A model generated the notes under the pieces. The model saw only the letters and a program-made list of their open reading frames with translations. It did no database searches and was not told the DNA's origin. A stretch of 64,000 bases of DNA from Streptomyces iconiensis (GTDB lineage Bacteria; Actinomycetota; Actinomycetes; Streptomycetales; Streptomycetaceae), in assembly GCF_028657195.3 (NCBI RefSeq), contig NZ_JANCPR020000039.1, positions 21,875 to 85,874 on the forward strand. Reading direction: 5' to 3'. Each line of letters begins with the position of its first letter. Position 1 is the first letter of the stretch. The position numbers were made by a program, and so were the translations under genes. Shown here one piece after another: positions 8,371-15,611 of the stretch.

Positions 8371-9311
8371 GTACGGGCCATGAGCAACCCTCCGTGACGG
8401 CGGGACAGGTCGAGTACCCGCACCCGCACCTGGCGGTCCAGGATCACCCGGCCCACCCAGTCCACCCAGCCCACGCGGTCCACATGGTCGGTGACGGCGG
8501 TGGGAGCAGGGGCGGGAGCGGGAGCGCGGGCGGCGAAGAGGGCGGCGACCGTGACGACGACCGCGGGACCGTACGGGTGCTGAGGATCGACCGCGAGGAC
8601 AAGCTGGGCGCGCTGTCGGGCGAACTCGTCGCGGCACTCGGCGAACAGATCGTCCGTGTCCGGCAGGACCGTGGCGTCCGTGCGGTGGTCCTCACCGGCA
8701 CCGGTCGCGGCTTCATCGCGGGCGCCGACGTGGGCGAGTACTCCGGTGCGAGCACCGACGCGTTCATGGAGTACCAGCGCAGGTCACGCCAGGTCTTCGA
8801 CTCGCTCGAACGACTGCCGCAGCCCAGCGTCGCCGCAGTGAACGGCTACGCCTTCGGCGGCGGTTTCGAGATCGCGCTCTGCTGCGACTTCATCGTCGCC
8901 TCCCGCCGCGCCAGGTTCGCGCTGCCCGAGGTCACCCTCGGCCTGATCCCGGGCGGCGGGGGCACCCAGCGGCTGGCGAGGGCGGCGGGTACCAGGTTCG
9001 CCAAGGAGCTGGTGATGACCGGCCGCAGGGTGAGCGCCGACGAAGCAGCACGCCGTGGCCTGGTGACCGAGGTCGCCGAACCGGAGGAGCTGACGGCACG
9101 CGCCCTCGCCTTCGCCGCTCTCCTCGCGACGCGGGCGCCCCTGGCGGTGCGCGAGGCCAAGCGGGTCATCGACGGGGGAGTGGGCCAGGCACTGGACGCG
9201 GCGCTCACGGCCGAGCAGTCGGCGCTGGGCGGGCTCTTCGGCTCCGCCGACGGCCAGGAAGGCATCGCCGCCTTCATGGAGAAGCGCGCCCCCCGCTTCA
9301 AGGGCGCCTGA
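8367..9311 (+). CDS. Enoyl-CoA hydratase/isomerase (crotonase superfamily) with His/Gly-rich N-terminal extension
   Basis: A 314-residue protein. The crotonase fold begins near residue 67 (GTVRVLRIDREDK). The oxyanion-hole segment is TGTGRGFIAGADVGEY. Both catalytic glutamates of classical hydratases are kept: GGGFEIALCCDF near residue 165 and LPEVTLGLIPGGGGTQRL near 188. Residues 1-66 are a His-, Gly- and Asp-rich extension found in neither bacterial nor mitochondrial hydratases. GTG 8367 overlaps the CoA-transferase stop as GTGA, which favours coupled translation from there; a shorter product from ATG 8484 would remove most of the extension. The likely role is hydration of an alpha,beta-unsaturated acyl-CoA at the end of this pathway. 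Confidence 0.85.
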   Translation: MSTGHEQPSVTAGQVEYPHPHLAVQDHPAHPVHPAHAVHMVGDGGGSRGGSGSAGGEEGGDRDDDRGTVRVLRIDREDKLGALSGELVAALGEQIVRVRQDRGVRAVVLTGTGRGFIAGADVGEYSGASTDAFMEYQRRSRQVFDSLERLPQPSVAAVNGYAFGGGFEIALCCDFIVASRRARFALPEVTLGLIPGGGGTQRLARAAGTRFAKELVMTGRRVSADEAARRGLVTEVAEPEELTARALAFAALLATRAPLAVREAKRVIDGGVGQALDAALTAEQSALGGLFGSADGQEGIAAFMEKRAPRFKGA

Positions 9312-9345
9312 CACCGCCCGCCCGTAGCTCGCGCCCCGCTCGTAG

Positions 9346-9384
9346 CCCGCCCGTCCCGGCAGGGTGACAGCCGGGACGGGCGGG
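9346..9384. terminator. Strong bidirectional hairpin terminator
   Basis: CCCGCCCGTCCCGGC pairs perfectly over 15 bp with GCCGGGACGGGCGGG across a 9-nt loop. It sits between the end of the CoA operon and the convergent exporter gene and can serve both. Confidence 0.75.
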
Positions 9385-9435
9385 ACGGGCGGGCGTGGAG
9401 ACAGGGGGAGACGGGCGTGGGGCAGGGGAGAGTGG

Positions 9436-10845
9436 TCAGGTCGCGGGCGCGGGCACAGGTTCGGGCAGGGCGCGGTTGCGGGTCGTGTGGAGGACCCGGC
9501 CGGCGACCACGACCAGCGCGATCAGCACTCCGCCCGCCGCCAGGGTGCCGCGCGGCCCCACGACCTCCATCAGCACGCCGATGAGGGCCGGACCTGCCAG
9601 GCCCCAGCCCGTACTCGCGCTGCGCCACACACCCAGCACGCGGCCTCGCATCTCCGGAGGCGGGTCCGTCTGGAGGATGGTGGTGCCCGCCGTGTCGGAT
9701 ATGGACTCCAGCACGGCCATGGGGGCCACGAGCAGCATCAGCAGGAACAGGCTGGGCGAGAACCCGGCCGCGACCTGGAGGAGCGCCCCTGTGGCGGCGA
9801 GCGTCCCGACGAGCCGGACCGACGGCTTCTGGAGGCGGCCCGCGAGGATCGCGCCCGCGATGCCACCGCCGGCGAGGATGGTGGAGACGGTGCCGAACGC
9901 TTCCTGACCGCTGGCCAGGGGCCCCGTGACCAGGACGGCGAGGGTGAGCGAGTAGTTGCGCCCGAAGATGGCGCTGACGCCCGTGATCACGGCGAGGGCC
10001 ACCAGCCGGGGCCGCTGTACGAAGAACGCGATGCCTTCCCGCGCGGTGCCCCGCTGGGCGCGCTTACGGGACGAGGGCTTGCCGTCGGACGTGGCGGGGT
10101 CGGCGGGCGCGGGTCTGTTCTCCTCCTTGACCGCGAGCTTCAGGAACGGGATGACGGCGGCCACGAAGAGGAACGACAGGCCGTTGGCGCCGTAGGCGAC
10201 CGCCATGCCGAAGACACCCACCACGACGCCCGCCAGCGCGGCCCCCGTGAGCCGTCCCGCGCTGTGCACGAGTGACCCCAGAGCGATGGCCGACGGTACG
10301 TCCTTGGTCGGCACCAGGTCGTTGCCCAGCAGCGAGGTGGCAGGGCCGTCCACCGTGGCGATCAGTCCTGTGACGGCGGCGAGCACCATCAGGACGGGCA
10401 TGTTCAGCATGTCGAAGGCCACCAGCGCCGCCGTGACGAAGGCGACGAGGCCCAGCACCGCCTGGCTCACGGCCGCCGTGAGCTTGCGTGGCCAGGCGTC
10501 CACCACGGCGCCGCCCGCAAGACCGAGCAGCAGCCCCGGAGCCGCCTGCACGGACAGGGAGAGGCCGGTGGCCGCGGCTGAACCGCTGATCTGCAGTACC
10601 AGAAGGTTCTGCACGGTGAGCTGCATCCACGTGCCGGTGTTGGAGACGAAGTTCGCGACCGACCACCACCGCAGGCTCCGGTGACGCAGAGCCCGCCAGG
10701 GAGTGCGGTCCTCCTTGTCGCGGGGTGTGCCTTCGGGTCCGGCGGTCTTCGTTCGGCGTGGTGAGGGGATTCGGGGCAGGCTGCGGCCTCGCGAGGGGCG
10801 CTCGACGGGCGGAGCGGCCTCGGGCGGCGCGGGTGCTGAAGTCAT
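9436..10845 (-). CDS. MFS exporter, EntS/DHA3-like
   Basis: A 469-residue inner-membrane protein with about 12 helices. The start of the fold, RSLRWWSVANFVSNTGTWMQ, and the second-helix region SVQAAPGLLLGLAGGAVVDAWPRK are typical of the MFS_3 (enterobactin exporter-like, drug:H+ antiporter 3) family. A Lys/Arg-rich cytoplasmic loop (SDGKPSSRKRAQRGT) splits the two halves. ATG 10845 is chosen; a start 40 codons earlier would add Pro/Arg-rich sequence unlike the family. No good ribosome-binding site is visible. The gene stands alone. Export of a drug or siderophore is the family role; the substrate is unknown. Confidence 0.8.
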   Translation of the reverse strand: MTSAPAPPEAAPPVERPSRGRSLPRIPSPRRTKTAGPEGTPRDKEDRTPWRALRHRSLRWWSVANFVSNTGTWMQLTVQNLLVLQISGSAAATGLSLSVQAAPGLLLGLAGGAVVDAWPRKLTAAVSQAVLGLVAFVTAALVAFDMLNMPVLMVLAAVTGLIATVDGPATSLLGNDLVPTKDVPSAIALGSLVHSAGRLTGAALAGVVVGVFGMAVAYGANGLSFLFVAAVIPFLKLAVKEENRPAPADPATSDGKPSSRKRAQRGTAREGIAFFVQRPRLVALAVITGVSAIFGRNYSLTLAVLVTGPLASGQEAFGTVSTILAGGGIAGAILAGRLQKPSVRLVGTLAATGALLQVAAGFSPSLFLLMLLVAPMAVLESISDTAGTTILQTDPPPEMRGRVLGVWRSASTGWGLAGPALIGVLMEVVGPRGTLAAGGVLIALVVVAGRVLHTTRNRALPEPVPAPAT

Positions 10846-11370
10846 GTGGGGGAACCAGGCCAGGCACGCGGAGGAGACAGGGTGCCCCGGGCAGCGGCTG
10901 TGCTGGGCGGGGTGGCGGACGAGGCAGGCCGGCGCTGATCGCGAACGCGGTGGCCAGGCCGGCAACGGCGCTTCAGCCCCCCATGTTCACAAACGTGAGC
11001 GCGGTACTCGCCCCGAACCGGCGGTACCTGGCGCACCGGCTCCCTCAACTGGCACAGCTGCCATGGGGGTTGAGCGGTGTATGCCCTTCATCACAGCGGG
11101 CGGCAGCCCGCCGCCTGCCCCGTGTTTCCTGACGCTGGGGAGTCGTTCGTGCGCGAACGCTACGGGCTGCGACGGCGACTTGGCCGTCCGCAGTCCCGCA
11201 CGTCGGTCGTCGACAGCGGTCGGACGGCGGTCCCGGACGGCGGTCCCGGCGGGTGCTCCCGATGGGCGCTCGCGGCGAGCGGTTCCCGGCGGACGGCCTC
11301 CGGGCCGGGCCCCGTGTGGAGGGGGTGGTCACGGGTGGGTGCCGGGAGGGCGTAGGGTGAGGTCTACCGA
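10846..11370. other. Gene-free region before tRNA-fMet
   Basis: I find no supportable coding gene in these 525 bp. GC-rich direct repeats of CGGACGGCGGTCC occur near 11220-11250. TAGGGT at 11353-11358 is a possible -10 for the tRNA transcript. Confidence 0.4.
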
Positions 11371-11444
11371 CGCGGGGTGGAGCAGCTCGGTAGCTCGCTG
11401 GGCTCATAACCCAGAGGTCGCAGGTTCAAATCCTGTCCCCGCTA
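11371..11444 (+). tRNA. Initiator tRNA-fMet (CAT)
   Basis: A 74-nt cloverleaf with anticodon CAT at 11405-11407. The acceptor stem starts CGCGGGG and ends CCCCGCT, giving the unpaired first position (C1/U72) that marks bacterial initiator tRNAs. The anticodon stem has the GGG/CCC run (GGGCTCATAACCC) required for P-site initiation. The T-arm is GGTTCAAATCC. CCA is not encoded, as is usual in Streptomyces. Confidence 0.97.
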
Positions 11445-11453
11445 CTGCGCACA

Positions 11454-11484
11454 GGGCCCGGATCCTTCAGGATCCGGGCCCTTT
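11454..11484 (+). terminator. Terminator of tRNA-fMet
   Basis: GGGCCCGGATCC and GGATCCGGGCCC form a perfect 12-bp stem with a TTCA loop followed by TTT, 9 nt after the tRNA. It also lies just past the 3' end of the convergent MarR gene. Confidence 0.85.
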
Positions 11485-11493
11485 CGCGTGGCC

Positions 11494-11946
11494 TCACCGC
11501 TGCGTCGGCACGGCCACGGACGGCGGCGGCCCCCACGGCTCCTCCAGCGCGGCCCGCAGCGCGTCCACCGCCTCCCGGCCGAGGCGGTCAGCGAGCCGTT
11601 CCTCCAGCGCTTCGAGGAGGGACTCGGCCCGGCTGTGCGCGCGTTCCCCCTCGGGGGTGCGGCGGATCAGCCGCTGCCGCGCCGACGCGGGGTCGGGCAC
11701 CTGCTCCAGCAGCCCGCTCCGCATCAGCCCGTGCACGGCCTGGTGCGCGGTCTGCCGGGTGACACCCATGCGCCGGGCCAGCTCGGAGACCGTGGTGCCC
11801 TGCTCGTCCAGCACCGTGAAGAGCTGGAGCTGGGTCGGCGAGACGGGGGTGGCGTCCGCCTCGTCCAGCGCCGCCAGCAGCGCCTCGTCGAACCAGCGCC
11901 TGGCTTCACCGAGCAGCTGGGGGAGATTGCGGCGGGTGGGGTGCAT
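11494..11946 (-). CDS. MarR-family regulator, likely repressor of the adjacent quercetinase
   Basis: A 150-residue MarR protein. The dimerisation helix is LPQLLGEARRWFDEAL, and the winged HTH is near residues 45-95 (TTVSELARRMGVTRQTAHQA, then the wing VPDPASARQRLIRRTPEG). It is divergent from the cupin dioxygenase at 12190, with a perfect 19-bp palindrome in between, so control of that enzyme by an aromatic or flavonoid ligand is a reasonable inference. Three 20-bp tandem repeats lie in its leader. Confidence 0.88.
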   Translation of the reverse strand: MHPTRRNLPQLLGEARRWFDEALLAALDEADATPVSPTQLQLFTVLDEQGTTVSELARRMGVTRQTAHQAVHGLMRSGLLEQVPDPASARQRLIRRTPEGERAHSRAESLLEALEERLADRLGREAVDALRAALEEPWGPPPSVAVPTQR

Positions 11947-12027
11947 CTGTTCCTCACGGCGGTGGGCTGGGCGGCACGGGCTGCGGGCCGGACTGTTACG
12001 GCTGCGGGCCGGGCGGTAGGCGCTGAT

Positions 12028-12087
12028 CGGACTGTACGGCGGTGACGCGGACCGTACGGCGGTGATCCGGACGGTACGGCGGTGAGC
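12028..12087. repeat. Three tandem 20-bp repeats in the marR leader
   Basis: The unit CGGAC(T/C/G)GTACGGCGGTGA plus two variable bases is repeated three times without gaps. It lies between the MarR start and the palindrome at 12145, in the untranslated leader or promoter on the MarR side. Confidence 0.85.
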
Positions 12088-12144
12088 CGGGTGCCCCCAT
12101 CATCTCCGCTCGCCCGGCACCGGCTTGTCCACCCCGGGAAGCAT

Positions 12145-12163
12145 ATGTCAGGCTGCCTGACAT
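12145..12163. promoter_or_regulatory. 19-bp perfect palindrome: probable MarR operator
   Basis: ATGTCAGGC-T-GCCTGACAT has 9-bp arms around a single central base. It lies 27 bp before the cupin start. Size and symmetry fit a MarR dimer site. Confidence 0.75.
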
Positions 12164-12189
12164 TAGTGATGCCGAGGAACGGAGTCCCC

Positions 12190-12747
12190 ATGACCATCGA
12201 GTACGCCACCCGCTACCGCCGCGCCTCGCGCATCCCGGCCGAGCCGGGGAAGCCGTACTTCATCGAGAAGGGCGAGGGCGACCGCGCCCACCTCTTCGGC
12301 GACCTGGTCACCATCTACGCGGGCGGCGAGCAGACGGAGAACGGGTTCAACTTCTTCACCGTCGAGGGCCCCAAGGGCGATGTCATCCCCGCCCATGTGC
12401 ACCACGACACCTACGAGGTCTTCTACGTCACCGCCGGAGCCGTCCGGCTGTTCGTCGAGGACACCGGGGGAGCCCAGCAGGAGAAGCTGCTGACCCCCGG
12501 CGACTTCGGTTTCGTTCCGAAGGGGTGTCCGCACGCGTACCGCATGGAGCGGCACCACAGCCAGGTCACCGGCGTGGCCGCGGGCCCCGGCGGCACCTTC
12601 GAGCGCTTCTTCGAGACCCTCGGCGCACCGGCCGAACAGCTCGGGCTGCCGCGCGAGCCCGTCGTGCCGGCCCCCGAGAAGTTCGCCACCGTCCCCGGGC
12701 AGCACGACGTGCGTTTCCTCCCCGACCACGAGTGGCACACCCGGTGA
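12190..12747 (+). CDS. Monocupin dioxygenase, quercetin 2,3-dioxygenase-like
   Basis: A 185-residue cupin. Motif 1 is PAHVHHDTYEVFYVTAG (about residues 70-86), with the two His, the Glu and the later His expected for a mononuclear metal centre. Motif 2, TPGDFGFVPKGCPHAYR, supplies the last His. Length and the tail FLPDHEWHTR resemble the single-domain Streptomyces quercetinase QueD, which opens flavonols with Ni or Co. The N-terminal half also shows QTENGFNFFTVEGPKGDVIP. The divergent MarR gene and palindrome suggest induction by flavonoids or related phenolics (inference). Other monocupin oxygenases remain possible. Confidence 0.8.
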   Translation: MTIEYATRYRRASRIPAEPGKPYFIEKGEGDRAHLFGDLVTIYAGGEQTENGFNFFTVEGPKGDVIPAHVHHDTYEVFYVTAGAVRLFVEDTGGAQQEKLLTPGDFGFVPKGCPHAYRMERHHSQVTGVAAGPGGTFERFFETLGAPAEQLGLPREPVVPAPEKFATVPGQHDVRFLPDHEWHTR

Positions 12748-12785
12748 GCCCCCCCGGGGCGCCTCCGGATCTTCCGCGCCCTCTC

Positions 12786-15347
12786 CTACGCAGCCCCGGC
12801 GCCCTCGGTGCGGAACTCCAGCTTTCCGTCCTCCACGTCGACCAGCAGCCGGGTGTGCGGGCTGAGTTCGCCGCCCAGCAGCATGCGGGAGAGCCTGTTG
12901 TCGACCTCGCGCTGGATCGTGCGGCGCAGCGGCCTGGCCCCGTACTCCGGCTGGTATCCCCGCTGCGCGAGCCATTCGACGGCGGCGGGGGCGAAGTCGA
13001 CCGACAGATCCTGCGCGTGCAGCCGCCTCCAGGTCTCCTCCAGCAGCATGTCGGTGATCTGCCGCAGCTGTTCGTCGTCGAGCCTGCGGAAGATGACGAT
13101 CTCGTCGATACGGTTGAGGAACTCCGGCCTGAAGTGCTCACGCAGCGGCCGGAGCACCCGCTCCCGCCGGGCGTCCTCGTCGGCCTCCTCACCGCCGCCA
13201 CCGAAGCCGAGCACGGCGCCGCGCCCGGCGATGGCCTCCGAACCGAGGTTGCTGGTCATGACGATCACGGTGTTGGTGAAGTCGACCGTGCGGCCCTGCG
13301 AGTCGGTCAGCCGTCCGTCGTCGAGGACCTGGAGCAGGATGTTGAAGACATCGGCGTGCGCCTTCTCCACCTCGTCCAGCAGCAGCAGCGAGTACGGGTT
13401 GCGCCGTACCGTCTCGGTGAGCTGCCCCGCCTCCTCGTGCCCGACGTACCCGGGCGGGGCGCCGACGAGCCTGCTGACGGTGTGCCGCTCCTGGAACTCG
13501 CTCATGTCCAGGCGCACCATCCGGTCGTCGGTGCCGAACAGCGCCTCGGCCAGCGCCCGCGCCAGCTCCGTCTTGCCCACGCCCGTGGGGCCGAGGAAGA
13601 GGAAGCTGCCGATGGGCCGGTCCGGGCTGGACAGCCCGGACCGCGAGCGCAGCACGGCGTCGGACACGGCGGTGACGGCCTCGTCCTGGCCGATGACCCG
13701 GTGCCGCAGCTGCTCCTCAAGACCCAGCAGCCTGTCCTTCTCCTCCTGGGTGAGGTTGCTGACGGGGATGCCGGTCTGCCCGGAGATGATGTCGGCGATG
13801 TCCTCGACGGTCACCTCGGCGATGCGCTGCGAGGACTGCGTCTCGTGCCGCCGCTCGTCCTGGCCGATGCTCTCCTCCAGCTCCTTGAGCCGGTCGCGCA
13901 GCTCCTTGGCCCGCTCGTAGTCCTCCGCCGCGACGGCCTGGTCCTTGTCCCGCCTGACCTGCTCGGCCTCGCGCTCCAGGGCCCGTATGTCCGTTCCCCT
14001 GGTGGCCGTGCGCAGCCGTACCCTGGCTCCCGCCTGGTCCAGCAGGTCGATCGCCTTGTCCGGCAGATAGCGCCCCGACAGATAGCGGTCGGACAGCTCC
14101 ACGGCGGCGACCAGCGCCTCATCGGTGTAACGGACCTGGTGGTGCGCCTCGTAGCGGTCCCGCAGGCCGCGCACGATCTCGATGGCGTCGGCCGTGGTGG
14201 GCTCGGGGACGAGGACGGGCTGGAAACGGCGGGCCAGCGCCGCGTCCTTCTCGATGTGCCGGCGGTGCTCGTCCAGCGTGGTGGCGCCGATGACGTGCAG
14301 CTCTCCCCGGGACAGCGGCGGCTTGAGCATGTTGCTCGCGTCCATCGAGCCGCCCTCGCCGCCGCCGGCACCGACGACCGTGTGCAGCTCGTCGATGAAG
14401 ACGATCAGCTCGTCGCTGTGGGCGCGGATCTCGTCGATGATGCCGGAGAGCCGTTCCTCGAAGTCACCCCGGTAACGGGTACCGGCGACGACGCTGCCGA
14501 AGTCCAGCTCGACGACGCGGCGGCCGAGCAGGTTGTCGGGCACCTCGCCCTCCACGATGCGCTGGGCCAGGCCCTCCACGATGGCGGTCTTGCCGACACC
14601 GGCCTCACCGATCAGCACGGGGTTGTTCTTGCCGCGCCTGGCGAGGATCTCGATGGTCTGCTCGATCTGCTTCTCCCGGCCGATGACCGGGTCGATACGG
14701 CCCTCGCGGGCCAGCGCTGTCATGTCGCGGCCGTACTTGTCGAGGCTGGGGGTGTTGCTGCTGACCGCCTGGGCCCCGCCACGCGCCGGTGCCTCGGTCC
14801 CGCCCTGGCCGGCGCCGCCGTTGCCCGGCGCCGCCGAGCGGGGGTCGAAGCGGGCGGCGTTGAGGATCTGGCCCGCCGTGGAGTCCTGGTTGGCGGCGAG
14901 CGCGATCAGTACGTGCTCGGCGCCGATGTAGGAGGCGCCACGCGAGCGGGCGATCTCGTGCGCGTCCAGCAGCGCCCGCTTCACGGCGGGGCTGACGGCG
15001 AGGGACGTACGCGGCTGCTTGTCTCCGACCTCCCGGTCGATCTCGGCGGCGAGCGCGTCGGCGTCGGCCCCCGCCTTCATCACCATCGTGCGGGTCGGCT
15101 CGGAAGTGAGCGCCGCCCGCAACAGGTGCTCCGTTTCCAGGTCGCTGCTGCCGTGCTCGGCCGCGTACGAAGCCGCCTCGGAGACGAGCTGCCTGGCGGG
15201 CTCGCTCATCAGGCGGAGGAAGTCGAAGTACCGGGAATCGCCGCGCCGCCTTCCGCCCCCCGAGGGGCCTCCGCCCAGGAAACGCGCGATGAAGTCTCCG
15301 AACGGGTCCCGTCCGAAGTCGCCGGGACCCATGTACCCGCTGGTCAT
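12786..15347 (-). CDS. ClpC-like AAA+ unfoldase, Clp protease ATP-binding subunit
   Basis: An 853-residue protein. A Gly/Arg-rich leader is followed by a double Clp-N domain (MSEPARQLVSEAASYAAEHG..., HEIARSRGASYIGAEHVLIAL). AAA1 has Walker A GEAGVGKTAIVEGLA near residue 246. A UVR-like middle segment (EDYERAKELRDRLKELEE) lies near 470-490. AAA2 has GPTGVGKTELARALAE near 585. AVLGFGGGG after the second Walker B is a plausible ClpP-docking loop (LGF). Intact Walker and arginine-finger regions argue for activity. It starts at ATG 15347; an upstream ATG (15401) would add 18 residues. The Streptomyces housekeeping clpC is probably elsewhere, so this is likely a second ClpC-type unfoldase. Confidence 0.85.
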   Translation of the reverse strand: MTSGYMGPGDFGRDPFGDFIARFLGGGPSGGGRRRGDSRYFDFLRLMSEPARQLVSEAASYAAEHGSSDLETEHLLRAALTSEPTRTMVMKAGADADALAAEIDREVGDKQPRTSLAVSPAVKRALLDAHEIARSRGASYIGAEHVLIALAANQDSTAGQILNAARFDPRSAAPGNGGAGQGGTEAPARGGAQAVSSNTPSLDKYGRDMTALAREGRIDPVIGREKQIEQTIEILARRGKNNPVLIGEAGVGKTAIVEGLAQRIVEGEVPDNLLGRRVVELDFGSVVAGTRYRGDFEERLSGIIDEIRAHSDELIVFIDELHTVVGAGGGEGGSMDASNMLKPPLSRGELHVIGATTLDEHRRHIEKDAALARRFQPVLVPEPTTADAIEIVRGLRDRYEAHHQVRYTDEALVAAVELSDRYLSGRYLPDKAIDLLDQAGARVRLRTATRGTDIRALEREAEQVRRDKDQAVAAEDYERAKELRDRLKELEESIGQDERRHETQSSQRIAEVTVEDIADIISGQTGIPVSNLTQEEKDRLLGLEEQLRHRVIGQDEAVTAVSDAVLRSRSGLSSPDRPIGSFLFLGPTGVGKTELARALAEALFGTDDRMVRLDMSEFQERHTVSRLVGAPPGYVGHEEAGQLTETVRRNPYSLLLLDEVEKAHADVFNILLQVLDDGRLTDSQGRTVDFTNTVIVMTSNLGSEAIAGRGAVLGFGGGGEEADEDARRERVLRPLREHFRPEFLNRIDEIVIFRRLDDEQLRQITDMLLEETWRRLHAQDLSVDFAPAAVEWLAQRGYQPEYGARPLRRTIQREVDNRLSRMLLGGELSPHTRLLVDVEDGKLEFRTEGAGAA

Positions 15348-15611
15348 TGAGTATCCGTCCCGCTGACCCGACCGATACGGGCCACGCTGTGTCGGCTGCA
15401 TGCGGCTAAGAGCTGCGGGACAGCCCTTGCGTCCCGGGGTTCCCAGGGGCGCCCGTACGACACATCCCCACGCGGGGCCCGTACGGCGGGGGACGCCCTG
15501 TCACCCGCCGTTGGTGTGTCGCGGCGGAGCGTCCGCAGCAACCCGGGCCGGCGTGCGTTTGCCGGTATGGAGGCGGGGGACTGAGGATGCGATCTCAAGG
15601 AGGGCGAACGC

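Noticed and set aside
11371..11444. tRNA-fMet or tRNA-Leu as integration sites for a mobile element
   Set aside because: No integrase, no repeated 3' tRNA fragment and no excision genes were found near either tRNA.
12525..15350. Plus-strand frame of 941 codons opposite the Clp ATPase
   Set aside because: It runs exactly antisense to a conserved AAA+ protein. Its composition (Val/Asp/Gln/Arg-rich, no motifs) is that of a complementary-frame artefact.
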